Source: Clostridiales bacterium
GTDB taxonomy: Bacteria; Bacillota; Clostridia; Oscillospirales; Oscillospiraceae
Direction of reading: 5' to 3'
NCBI GenBank assembly: GCA_004558025.1
Contig: SFEG01000018.1
Coordinates: forward strand, 1 to 35,754
DNA: 35,754 nt
In this document: positions 8,169-14,737 of the stretch, one piece after another
Position numbering within the stretch: the stretch's first letter is position 1
How the letters are laid out: each line of letters begins with the position of its first letter
Position numbers and translations under genes: made by a program
The notes under the pieces: model-generated
What the model was told of the DNA's origin: nothing
The model's input: only the letters and a program-made list of their open reading frames with translations
The model's database searches: none

Positions 8169-8199
8169 AAAAAAACTGCCACTCCAACGGAATGGCAGT
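8169..8199 (-). terminator. Original chromosomal rpsI terminator
   Basis: On the minus strand an 11-bp stem (8199-8189 with 8185-8175, one G-U pair) is followed by seven T. It lies 12 nt past the stop codon of the displaced rpsI 3' end at 8214-8216, so it is probably the terminator that served rpsI before the mobile element arrived. Confidence 0.75.
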
Positions 8200-8213
8200 T
8201 TGAATAAGCCGAT

Positions 8214-8262
8214 TAACGCTTGCTGAACTGGGGAGCGCGACGGGCGGCTTTGAGGCCGTACT
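8214..8262 (-). other. Duplicated rpsI 3' end (left attachment junction)
   Basis: On the minus strand this encodes EYGLKAARRAPQFSKR and TAA, matching the last 16 residues of ribosomal protein S9 at 11203-11252 (KYGLKAARRAPQFSKR). The first ~14 bp inside (8217-8230) are identical to 11207-11220; the rest differs mainly at synonymous positions. This is the expected footprint of integration into the 3' end of rpsI. Confidence 0.85.
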
Positions 8263-8317
8263 CAAGCAATATTTTTGCCGTTTCCCCTGTATTTTCAAGG
8301 GTTTTCAAGCACCGACT

Positions 8318-8366
8318 TGCCGTTTTCCCCTACGAGTTAACCCATCAAATTTGCCGAGTTTTCCCC
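8318..8366 (-). repeat. Element-end repeat cluster A (probable integrase arm sites)
   Basis: Read on the minus strand: GGGGAAAACTCG, then TGATGGGTTAA, then TAGGGGAAAACGGCAA. The same three-part arrangement occurs on the plus strand at 10115-10165. A further related box, TTGCCGTTTCCCCT, lies at 8275-8288. Part of the cluster codes for the last residues of the integrase. Confidence 0.6.
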
Positions 8367-9563
8367 GGTATCTTGTATTGATTTGAAAGCTGAGTTTACT
8401 ACCGTAGCCAGCTCCCACGGCTTATTATACTTAACTTTTGCGTAAATGTCCATAGTCACCTTGCTGTTCTCGTGGCCTGCAAGATACTGAACGGTCTTGG
8501 GATCGACACCCTCATGGATCAGATTTGTGATATAGGTATGCCTCAGAAGATGCGGCGTCACATCAAAATCAAGGGTGTAGTAAATGCTTTTATCAGTCCT
8601 GCACCGTTCTCCAAGCTTAGGAGAAATCGTGTGATGGATTCGCTCCCCGTTGATGTAGCGATAGATTTTTCTCTCTTTCGCAGTACGGACCGTGATGTAA
8701 TGCCATATCCGACTGAATTGGGAATAGGACAACGGCTGTCCGTTTGAATCTGCAATCACATAATCAGAAGAGGATGATTCTTTGGTATCCTTCAAGCAGT
8801 CTACAAGGAGCTGCGGGATCGGAATATCCCTTCTCGCTGCTGGCGTTTTCAAAAGGGAAGAGACTTCCGGGCGGTTCTTGACTGATCGCCAAGCTCGTCT
8901 TACAGAGATATAAGGTGTTTCCTCATCAATATGGACGCAATCCCACTGAAGGCCCAAGATTTCCTCTCGTCTCAATCCGGCATACAAGCCGAGCATTACG
9001 AACGTATAAGGAGGGAGTTCTTTGATCGTCTTGAGAAGAGTCGCGGTCTGCGTATCTGTAAGAGCCTCTTTCTCTTTTTTCGCATTTCCACCACGAGGAT
9101 TGATGCCCGCTGATGGATTGTCCCGTATGACATCACTTTCAACCGCAGAATAAAACACGCACTTCAAAAGCATATTGACTGTTCCGTAAAGCCCCTTAGA
9201 CATCTTTGAAACAGGCACCATAGCCTCATCGCGGCTCATCTCACGAACTTCAGCCTTTACGGTGTCGAGTCCAGCAAGCTCGCAAGCCTTTTTGCGGCGA
9301 TGACCTGAAACAATCTCGTAGCGTCCGTCTTCCTTCGGTCGAAGTGTGACAGGAGTAATGATCCCGCGCTCTTTAATGCTCTGAACAAGCTGGTCCATGT
9401 CTTCATCGATTTTCACTTTGAAGGGATGGTCGGGGAAATCATCAATCTCCGAGATAGGGATGTCGAAAATCCGAGGGAGCTTGTTTCCTTTTCGTTCCTC
9501 GTCATTTGCGAACAACTCATCGTACCCAGTCAGGCCCAGATCGATTTTTTGCACGTTCTTCAA
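8337..9563 (-). CDS. ParB N-terminal domain fused in frame to a tyrosine recombinase
   Basis: 408 residues. The start is TTG 9563, nine nt after AAGGAGG; the gene overlaps the upstream ParA fragment by 47 nt. Residues ~30-113 are a ParB/Srx-like domain (PISEIDDFPDHPFKV, IKERGIITPVTLRP, and the CTP-binding box GHRRKKA at ~87). At ~115 it switches to the core-binding domain of an ICE integrase (SKGLYGTVNMLLKCVF). The catalytic set is intact: Arg198 (AGLRREE), His338-x-x-Arg341 (HLLRH), His364 (GHEN) and Tyr374 (DIYAKV). The integrase lacks its usual N-terminal arm-binding domain. A deletion joining parB to int is the simplest explanation. Recombinase activity is possible but unproven. Confidence 0.85.
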   Translation of the reverse strand: MKNVQKIDLGLTGYDELFANDEERKGNKLPRIFDIPISEIDDFPDHPFKVKIDEDMDQLVQSIKERGIITPVTLRPKEDGRYEIVSGHRRKKACELAGLDTVKAEVREMSRDEAMVPVSKMSKGLYGTVNMLLKCVFYSAVESDVIRDNPSAGINPRGGNAKKEKEALTDTQTATLLKTIKELPPYTFVMLGLYAGLRREEILGLQWDCVHIDEETPYISVRRAWRSVKNRPEVSSLLKTPAARRDIPIPQLLVDCLKDTKESSSSDYVIADSNGQPLSYSQFSRIWHYITVRTAKERKIYRYINGERIHHTISPKLGERCRTDKSIYYTLDFDVTPHLLRHTYITNLIHEGVDPKTVQYLAGHENSKVTMDIYAKVKYNKPWELATVVNSAFKSIQDTGENSANLMG

Positions 9564-10115
9564 GCTCTGTCACCTCCTTTGTGAGTGCCTCATACGCTGC
9601 TGCTACTTTTCCATTCTTGTCGTGGGAGAAGATACTTTCTCCGGAAAGACTGCACTCCGCTGCTCGTACTGAAAATGGAATCTCAGAATCGAACACTCGG
9701 ATGTTTTCTCCTACGGAAGAACGGAGCGATGTGATAATCGTCTTGGCATTGTTTGTGCGGTTGTCTACCATCGTCAGCAGAATGCCGTCGATCTTCAGCC
9801 TGGGATTGATCTGGCGTTTGATTTTTGCAATCGAGCGCAGAAGCAGATTCAGACCTTTGGTTGACAGGTAGTTCGGCTGAGACGGGATAATCACACTGTC
9901 TGCCGCAGCAAGCGCATTGATCGTCATCATACCAAGGGAAGGCATACAATCAATAAGGATATAGTCGTAGCTCTTCTTCATTCCTTCGATAGCAGATTTC
10001 AGAACATGCTCACGGCTCATCACATTAAAAAGCCCGGATTCCATACCGGACAGTTCAATATTAGATGGAAGCAAATCAACACCCTCGTGATGAGGAATGA
10101 CTGGGTTAACTATAG
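9517..10115 (-). pseudogene. Mobile-element ParA, C-terminal two-thirds (split gene)
   Basis: On the minus strand from about 10115 the sequence reads HHEGVDLLPSNIELSGME, then YDYILIDCMPSLGMMTINAL (Walker A' to Walker B region) and the ParA tail ending at 9517. The P-loop part is absent here. That missing N-terminus is found on the opposite strand at 10850-11103. Sequence upstream of ~10115 in this frame (to 10224) is not ParA-like. It overlaps the ParB-integrase start, as in an original parA-parB pair. Confidence 0.85.
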
Positions 10116-10165
10116 GGGAAAACTCGTTTTTGACCCCGTGATGGGTTAAAAAATAGGGGAAAATT
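10102..10165 (+). repeat. Element-end repeat cluster B (probable integrase arm sites)
   Basis: Two 24-bp direct repeats of the form TGGGTTAA-N4-AGGGGAAAA at 10102-10125 and 10142-10165. The order GGGGAAAACTCG, TGATGGGTTAA, TAGGGGAAAA repeats the arrangement of cluster A (8318-8366) in inverted orientation, 1.75 kb away. Confidence 0.6.
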
Positions 10166-10288
10166 CCTCCCTTCTTCCCTTCTGTGACGCATCGAAAATG
10201 AGCCGGTTTTCCGGACATCGGCATCTTTATGTTGGTTTGAATTCTTTTGACGAAGTTTATACCCGTTTATAGTAGTTGGAATTAAGTG

Positions 10289-10327
10289 AAGCCCAGTTGC
10301 CCTTTGTGGTAGCTGGGCTTTTTTTGT
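10289..10327 (+). terminator. Rho-independent terminator with no gene in front of it
   Basis: AAGCCCAG-TTGCC and GGTAG-CTGGGCTT form a strong hairpin followed by seven T. The only upstream sequence on this strand is the non-coding side of the ParA fragment, which fits a segment whose orientation has been flipped. Confidence 0.75.
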
Positions 10328-10469
10328 TTTCTGGCACATCTTTCATGACAGCTTTTGGAGGTACATGAAAAAAACTCAAAAAAATTTTTCCGAGCCTTAT
10401 ATTTTTGCCTTTCTCGTGATCTACCACTTGAGGGGCAAGAATCCCCCCGAAAGAACCTTGACAATTGAA

Positions 10470-10810
10470 TACACATTCATCAGGTACATTCCTGAGCGGG
10501 GGCGAAAGTCCCAGCCGAATGAAGGTGCGCCAAGACCCTCCTGCCCCTCCGGGTTATAACGGAAAGCAAGGTGGCGAGCGTTTCCGAACCATTCTGAAAT
10601 ATCCGATTGCTACGGATATGGCAATGAAACGCTACAGGGATAATGATACTTCTCTACGGAGCTGGCGGAGGACCCGGCAGGGGTGAGATTCCCATGGACC
10701 TGAATCGCTATCAGGCGTCTGATGATTTCCTTTCATGCACTTGGGGTTCGAGGAAAAATTAAGTGCAACGACCAAAGACCAAAAGGTTATGCTTTTTGGC
10801 CTTTGGTGGA
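10470..10810 (+). ncRNA. Candidate structured RNA upstream of the ParA N-terminal half
   Basis: About 340 nt with no plausible ORF, dense in potential helices: CAGG/CCTG (10481-10494), GGG-GCGAAAG-TCCC near 10498-10512, GCGTTTC/GAAACGC (10578-10584 with 10625-10631) enclosing ATATCCG/CGGATAT, CCTGA/TCAGG at 10698-10714, TGCACTT/AAGTGCA at about 10736-10766, and an ACCAAAG-CCAAAAG hairpin at 10770-10806. A TTGACA box lies at 10458-10463, though no good -10 is seen. It sits directly before the parA ribosome site. I cannot assign it to a known class. Confidence 0.5.
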
Positions 10811-10849
10811 TCTTCGAGATTCAAATAATAGAGAAAGGAGGAAAACGCA

Positions 10850-11103
10850 TGGAAAACTGTAAGGTGATCGCCATCACGAACCAGAAAGGCGGCGTGGGAA
10901 AAACAACTACTACAGTAAATCTCGGCGTAGGGCTTGCACACACCGGCAAGAAGGTGTTGCTAATTGACGCTGATCCGCAAGGCAGCTTAACGGTGAGCCT
11001 CGGAGTGAAGAACCCTGACGAGTTGGATGTATCGCTCTCAACTCTCATGCAATCGGTAATTGATGATGAGCAGCTTCACGGCAATGCATTAAAAATGGGA
11101 TAA
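10850..11103 (+). pseudogene. Mobile-element ParA, N-terminal third (split gene)
   Basis: From ATG 10850 (AAAGGAGG upstream) it reads a ParA ATPase N-terminus with the deviant Walker A NQKGGVGKTTTTVNLG and LLIDADPQGS, then DELDVSLSTLMQSVIDDEQLHG and a stop at 11101-11103. It ends just where the minus-strand fragment at ~10115 begins in protein coordinates. Inverting roughly 10115-11105 would join the two into one ParA gene ahead of ParB. Confidence 0.85.
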
Positions 11104-11147
11104 ACAGCATCAAAATTCCTCAAACGGGAACAGAAGAATCAAAAAAG

Positions 11148-11183
11148 AAAAACCCCGGAAACCGTTGAGTTTCCAGGGTTTTT
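11148..11183. terminator. Bidirectional terminator after rpsI (element-borne)
   Basis: Stem AAAAACCCCGGAAAC / GTTTCCAGGGTTTTT with a 6-nt loop, T-rich on both strands, 20 nt past the rpsI stop on the minus strand. Because it lies inside the right element end, it probably replaces the native terminator now displaced to 8169-8199. Confidence 0.8.
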
Positions 11184-11202
11184 GGGCATTTTGAAGTCTC
11201 GA

Positions 11203-11613
11203 TCAGCGCTTGCTGAACTGCGGCGCACGTCTCGCCGCTTTGAGACCGTACTTCTTACGCTCTTTCATTCTCGGGTCGCGGGTCAGGAAGCCTGCGGCCT
11301 TCAGGGATGCGCGGTAGCTCTCGTCGACGAGGAGCAGTGCGCGGGCGATGCCGTGACGGATAGCGCCGGCCTGGCCGGAAACGCCGCCGCCGTGGACGGT
11401 TGCCTCGATGTCGACCTTGCCGACGGTGCCGGTGGTGACCAGGGGCTGACGAACGATGAGCTTCAGGGTCTCGAGACCGAAGTAATCGTCGATATCACGG
11501 CCGTTGATGGTGATCGCGCCGGTGCCGTTGGGGATGAGGTGGACGCGCGCGACGGACTGCTTTCTGCGTCCAGTGCCGTACATATACGGTCTTTTGCACT
11601 TATAAGTTGCCAT
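11203..11613 (-). CDS. rpsI: 30S ribosomal protein S9
   Basis: 136 residues, with the conserved GTGRRKQSVARV start, GGGVSGQAGAIRHGIARAL centre and the C-terminal KKYGLKAARRAPQFSKR tail that reaches the ribosomal P site. AGGAGG precedes ATG 11613. It lies 15 nt downstream of rplM in the usual rplM-rpsI operon. The last codons carry the attachment core of the mobile element, so the stop codon and downstream sequence are probably element-supplied, while the protein sequence is preserved. Confidence 0.98.
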   Translation of the reverse strand: MATYKCKRPYMYGTGRRKQSVARVHLIPNGTGAITINGRDIDDYFGLETLKLIVRQPLVTTGTVGKVDIEATVHGGGVSGQAGAIRHGIARALLLVDESYRASLKAAGFLTRDPRMKERKKYGLKAARRAPQFSKR

Positions 11614-11628
11614 ATTCTCTTCCTCCTA

Positions 11629-12057
11629 TCAACGATCCCAAACTTCGGGCTTCTGGGCTGCGTGGGTGTGCTCTGCACCGGCGAAAATGCGCAGACGCTT
11701 GAGCTGCCACTGAGCGATGGTGTTCTTCTGAAGCATGCCGCGGACTGCAAGACGCATTGCCAGCTCCGGGCGCTTTGCCATCAGGTGCTTATACTTGGTC
11801 TCCTTCAGACCGCCGACCCAGCCGGAGTGAGTACGGTAGTACTTCTGCTCGAGCTTCTTGCCGGTCAGGACTGCGTCCTTTGCGTTGATGATGATGACGT
11901 AATCGCCGCAATCGACGTGAGGAGTATAGGTGGTTTTGAGCTTGCCGCGAAGCAGATCGGCGGCAGCTGCAGCGGTCTTGCCGAGGGGCTTGCCTGCTGC
12001 GTCAAGGACGTACCATTTTCTTTCAACGGTCTCCTTGGTAAGCATTGTCGTGGACAT
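11629..12057 (-). CDS. rplM: 50S ribosomal protein L13
   Basis: 142 residues from ATG 12057, chosen because GGAGGCAC lies just upstream. A longer frame to 12135 reaches into the leader. The L13 signature is clear: RKWYVLDAAGKPLGKTA, the HVDCGDYVIIINA segment, KYYRTHSGWVGGLKE and RGMLQKN. It is the first gene of the rplM-rpsI operon. Confidence 0.98.
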   Translation of the reverse strand: MSTTMLTKETVERKWYVLDAAGKPLGKTAAAAADLLRGKLKTTYTPHVDCGDYVIIINAKDAVLTGKKLEQKYYRTHSGWVGGLKETKYKHLMAKRPELAMRLAVRGMLQKNTIAQWQLKRLRIFAGAEHTHAAQKPEVWDR

Positions 12058-12156
12058 ATTTGTGCCTCCAAAAATATTAAATATACTTTGACTTTTTAAC
12101 GGGGCGCTATTAAAATACATACATCTTAAAAGCATTCTTTAACAGCGTGCTTTACT

Positions 12157-12185
12157 TTTATACCACAGCGGCGAAGCAGTGTCAA
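12157..12185 (-). promoter_or_regulatory. rplM-rpsI promoter
   Basis: On the minus strand TTGACA (12185-12180), 17-nt spacer, TATAAA (12162-12157), a near-consensus sigma-A promoter. It leaves a leader of about 90 nt before ATG 12057; I could not recognise an L13 autoregulatory structure in it. Confidence 0.8.
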
Positions 12186-12288
12186 CACCAATTTTAATCT
12201 GCGCTTCGGAAACTCGCAAATACTCGCAAATACTCCCGAAAGCTGCTTGATTCTGATTTTCATTTTTAAATATTACGAGGTGCATTTT

Positions 12289-13029
12289 ATGGACGTACGC
12301 GCACTTAATGAATTTTCCGGCATTATCCGCAAGGCCGTGGACGATTACGGCATGATAAACGAGGGCGACAAGGTCGCCGTCGGCGTTTCCGGCGGCAAGG
12401 ACAGTATGCTGCTCCTGCTGGCGCTCAAGCATCTGCAAAGCTACTACCCCAAGCACTTCGAGCTTGAGGCGATAACCATTGAGCTCGGCTTTGAGGGCAT
12501 GGATTTCACGCCTGTGCGCGAGATGTGCGCCGAGCTCGATATCCCCTACACCTGCCTGAAAACCGACATCAAGGAGATCGTCTTCGATGTGCGCAAGGAG
12601 GACAATCCCTGCTCGCTGTGCGCGAAGATGCGCAGGGGCGCGCTCAACGACGCGATCCGCGCGCGCGGTATATCCAAGCTCGCCCTCGGCCACCACTTCG
12701 ACGACGCGGTCGAGACCTTCCTCATGAGCCTGTTGTTCGAGGGGCGCCTGAGCTGCTTCCGGCCCGTGACGTACATGGATCGCAGCGGCGTTACGCAGAT
12801 CCGCCCGCTCATCTACGCCGGCGAGCAGAAGATCATTAACCTCGCCGACTCTCTTAACATACCCATCGTCGAAAACCCCTGCCCGCAGGACAAGGCCAGC
12901 AAGCGCTACGAGATAAAGCAGCTCATAAAGATGCTCTCGGCGACCTACCCGGACATGAAGTCCAAGGTCTTCGGCGCGATGCAGCGCCTTCCCCTCCCCG
13001 GCTGGGGTGTTTCAGAGGCGAATTTTTAG
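12289..13029 (+). CDS. TtcA/TtuA-family tRNA thiolation ATPase
   Basis: 246 residues from ATG 12289 (ACGAGGTG upstream). The PP-loop SGGKDS (34-39) binds and activates with ATP; the NPCSLCAKMRR CxxC pair and the later NPCPQD cysteine are the ligands expected for a [4Fe-4S] cluster. GHHFDDAVETFLMSL is the family signature. Homologues thiolate cytidine-32 or other tRNA bases; the precise base is not decidable here. The last codons (SEANF and TAG) lie inside the following repeat element. Upstream, CTCGCAAATA is tandemly repeated near 12218-12237. Confidence 0.88.
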   Translation: MDVRALNEFSGIIRKAVDDYGMINEGDKVAVGVSGGKDSMLLLLALKHLQSYYPKHFELEAITIELGFEGMDFTPVREMCAELDIPYTCLKTDIKEIVFDVRKEDNPCSLCAKMRRGALNDAIRARGISKLALGHHFDDAVETFLMSLLFEGRLSCFRPVTYMDRSGVTQIRPLIYAGEQKIINLADSLNIPIVENPCPQDKASKRYEIKQLIKMLSATYPDMKSKVFGAMQRLPLPGWGVSEANF

Positions 13030-13276
13030 AGGCGCATTAAATCTGCACCTATACATTTATTACAGGTGCCCGGTATCGAAGCTGCGGAGGAAACCGTAGT
13101 GTTTCGCTGCCCGCGGGTACACTGCAAATTTTGCGTCAGCCCGGTGTCGAAAGTGCCGACGAAACCGTGAAGCTGCCGCTTTCCATGGGTGCGGTGCTGA
13201 ATTCGCGGTTTTCTCCGCGGTTCATGGTCGGGATACCGCAATATATGTATTGACGTAATTTAATGCGCATCTAAAA
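13022..13276 (+). repeat. Interspersed repeat element, copy 2 (reference full copy)
   Basis: About 255 bp. The left arm 13022-13077 (TTTTTAGAGGCGCATTAAAT ... CCTATACATTTATTAC ... CGGTATCGA) is an imperfect inverted repeat of the right arm 13227-13276 (GATACCGCAATATATGTATT ... AATGCGCATCTAAAAAA). The interior has AAACCGTAGTGTTTCGCTGC, GACGAAACCGTGAAGCTGCC and CGCGGTTTTCTCCGCGG. The left arm supplies the stop codon of the TtcA-like gene. Confidence 0.9.
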
Positions 13277-13407
13277 AAGCTCCCCTTACGCAGGGATGCC
13301 AAGGGGGGTGGCAGTTTTACGGTTTTGACGGTAGGTGCGATACCGGGCAACCGCAATAAACGTATTGGTGGTGGCGCTAAAGCGCCACTGAAAAAGCGCC
13401 GCTAAAA
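13277..13407. repeat. Partial repeat copy 2b with nested palindrome
   Basis: Starts with an AGCTCCCCTTACGCAGGG palindrome remnant, then family core (GGCAGTTTTACGGTTTTGAC ... CGATACCGGGCAACCGCAAT ... CGTATTGG) and an arm ending GCGCCGCTAAAA. It contains GTGGCGCTAAAGCGCCAC, a small hairpin. Confidence 0.75.
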
Positions 13408-13410
13408 GGA

Positions 13411-13439
13411 TTGACCGCGGTGCGTGAGAGGTGTAAAAT
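13411..13439 (+). promoter_or_regulatory. Promoter of the GDPD gene
   Basis: TTGACC (13411-13416), 17-nt spacer, TAAAAT (13434-13439), 36 nt before ATG 13475. Confidence 0.75.
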
Positions 13440-13474
13440 ATGTTATATGAATACTACTCACCGGAGGTGCTGAA

Positions 13475-14314
13475 ATGAAAATACAGGTAAGCGCTGCAAA
13501 GCTCGCCGCAATTGTCGGAGCAACCGCCGTCGGCGGATTTGTATACCTCATCGCTCCGGGCAATATCCGCAAAAAGCAGAGATCGCCTTTCCAGAACCGC
13601 AACTTTGCCCACCGCGGGCTGCACAAGCGTGATAAATCGGTACCGGAAAACTCGCTGGCCGCGTTCGAGCGCGCCGCGTCCTACGGCTACGGCATAGAGC
13701 TCGACGTCCAGCTCTCAAAGGACGGCCAGGTCGTCGTGTTCCATGACGACACTCTGAACCGCGTCTGCGGCGTTGACGCGCGTGTCGACTCCAAAACGCT
13801 TGAGGAGCTCAGGCAGCTGCGCCTTTGCGGGACCGACGAGACCATACCTCTGTTTTCCGAGGTACTCAAAACGGTGCGTGGCCGCGGTGCGCTCATCGTC
13901 GAGCTCAAAAACGGCAAGCGCAACAAGGAGCTGTGCGAAAAGACCTACGCTCTTTTGCGCCGATACACCGGCGACTACTGTATCGAGAGCTTCAACCCCT
14001 TCATCGTGCGCTGGTTCAGGCGCAACGCACCCGAGGTCGTGCGCGGCCAGCTGGCAAATCCGCCGAAGGACTATAACGGCGAGGTAAACCCCGTGACCGG
14101 CTTCATCCTCGGCAACGTTCTGCTCAACTTCCTCGCGCGCCCGCAGTTTATCGCCTACAAGATCGCGCCCAAGCCCTTCCCCGTGAAGTTCTGCGAGGCG
14201 CTCGGCGCAATGAAGGTCTGCTGGACGAGCCACGATCGGGTCAACGAAAAGGGCAACGACACCGTCATTTTCGAGTTCTACAAGCCCAAGCTCAAGTTTT
14301 CAAAATCGCATTAA
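13475..14314 (+). CDS. Membrane-anchored glycerophosphodiester phosphodiesterase
   Basis: 279 residues from ATG 13475 (CCGGAGGTG upstream). An N-terminal hydrophobic helix (about 8-28) probably anchors it. The GDPD catalytic barrel follows: FAHRGLH (general acid/base His), VPENSLAAF, the metal-binding IELDVQLSKDG and VVFHDDTLNR, and IVELK. GDPDs hydrolyse glycerophosphodiesters to glycerol-3-phosphate and an alcohol. It has its own promoter and is flanked by repeat elements on both sides. The last His codon and TAA coincide with the CATTAA of the next repeat arm. Confidence 0.92.
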   Translation: MKIQVSAAKLAAIVGATAVGGFVYLIAPGNIRKKQRSPFQNRNFAHRGLHKRDKSVPENSLAAFERAASYGYGIELDVQLSKDGQVVVFHDDTLNRVCGVDARVDSKTLEELRQLRLCGTDETIPLFSEVLKTVRGRGALIVELKNGKRNKELCEKTYALLRRYTGDYCIESFNPFIVRWFRRNAPEVVRGQLANPPKDYNGEVNPVTGFILGNVLLNFLARPQFIAYKIAPKPFPVKFCEALGAMKVCWTSHDRVNEKGNDTVIFEFYKPKLKFSKSH

Positions 14315-14474
14315 GGCTGTACGGATACGCATATTGCAATAGCCCGGTGTCGAAAATGCTGACAAAACCATAAAACTGTCGCTTCCCGTAAGTGCGGTGC
14401 GAGTTTTCCGTGGTTTCCGGTCGGGATACCGCAATATATGTATTGACGTAATTTTAATGCGCATCTAAAAAAGC
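14304..14474 (+). repeat. Interspersed repeat element, copy 3
   Basis: About 170 bp. Left arm ATCGCATTAAG ... GGATACGCATATTGCAAT, core AGCCCGGTGTCGAAAATGC and AAAACTGTCGCTTCCCGTAA, right arm GGTCGGGATACCGCAATATA ... TTTAATGCGCATCTAAAAAA. The right arm matches copy 2 almost exactly. An internal block of copy 2 is missing. Confidence 0.88.
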
Positions 14475-14519
14475 TCCCCTGCGTAAGGGGAGCTGTCAGC
14501 GAAGCTGACTGAGGGGTCG
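14473..14519. repeat. Short double palindrome (AGCTCCCCT / GTCAGC type)
   Basis: AGCTCCCCT-GCGT-AAGGGGAGCT followed by GTCAGC-GAA-GCTGAC and GAGGGGTCGC. Related palindromes occur at 13277, 19466-19500, 28668-28700, 29862-29908 and 30030-30081, always inside or at the edge of the larger elements. Confidence 0.8.
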
Positions 14520-14520
14520 C

Positions 14521-14737
14521 TTTTTTAGTGGCGAACTGACGCGACTACGGATACATTTATTGCGTGAACCCGGTATCGCACCTGCTGACAAAACAGCTTT
14601 TGCATCGCGCTGCGTCATTGTGCCGCACCCTGTAGGGAACGGGCTTGCCCGTTCCGCATGCCGAGGTTTCCTCCGCACCTTCAGGTCGGGCTGACGCAAT
14701 AAGCGTATTGGCACAAAGTAAAACCGCCTCTAAAAAA
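14521..14737 (+). repeat. Interspersed repeat element, copy 4
   Basis: Left arm TTTTTTAGTGGCGAACTGAC ... GGATACATTTATTGCG ... CCCGGTATCGCA, right arm GGTCGGGCTGACGCAATAAG ... CGCCTCTAAAAAA. The interior carries a GGAACGGGC/GCCCGTTCC palindrome (about 14636-14654), a second nested short repeat type also present at 14815-14831. Confidence 0.85.

Larger units (their letters stand above)
8217..11220. mobile_element. Remnant integrative (conjugative) element inserted in the rpsI 3' end
   Basis: Bounded by direct 14-bp copies CGCTTGCTGAACTG at 8217-8230 and 11207-11220. It contains a ParB-integrase fusion next to the left junction, a split ParA, a candidate structured RNA and an element-borne terminator at the right end. 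rpsI is a known integration site for tyrosine-recombinase ICEs in Firmicutes. No relaxase, coupling protein or type IV secretion gene remains, so about 3 kb is what is left after large deletion and an inversion. Confidence 0.8.

Noticed and set aside
10498..10640. Group II intron or group I intron start
   Set aside because: A GTGCGCC stretch and several stems are suggestive, but I see no domain V, no intron-encoded protein and no exon continuity.
11182..12099. Plus-strand frame opposite rpsI-rplM
   Set aside because: Antisense of two ribosomal protein genes that have normal ribosome sites and promoter.
12058..12156. L13 autoregulatory leader upstream of rplM
   Set aside because: The ~90-nt leader is AT-rich and shows no convincing conserved hairpin that I can recognise.
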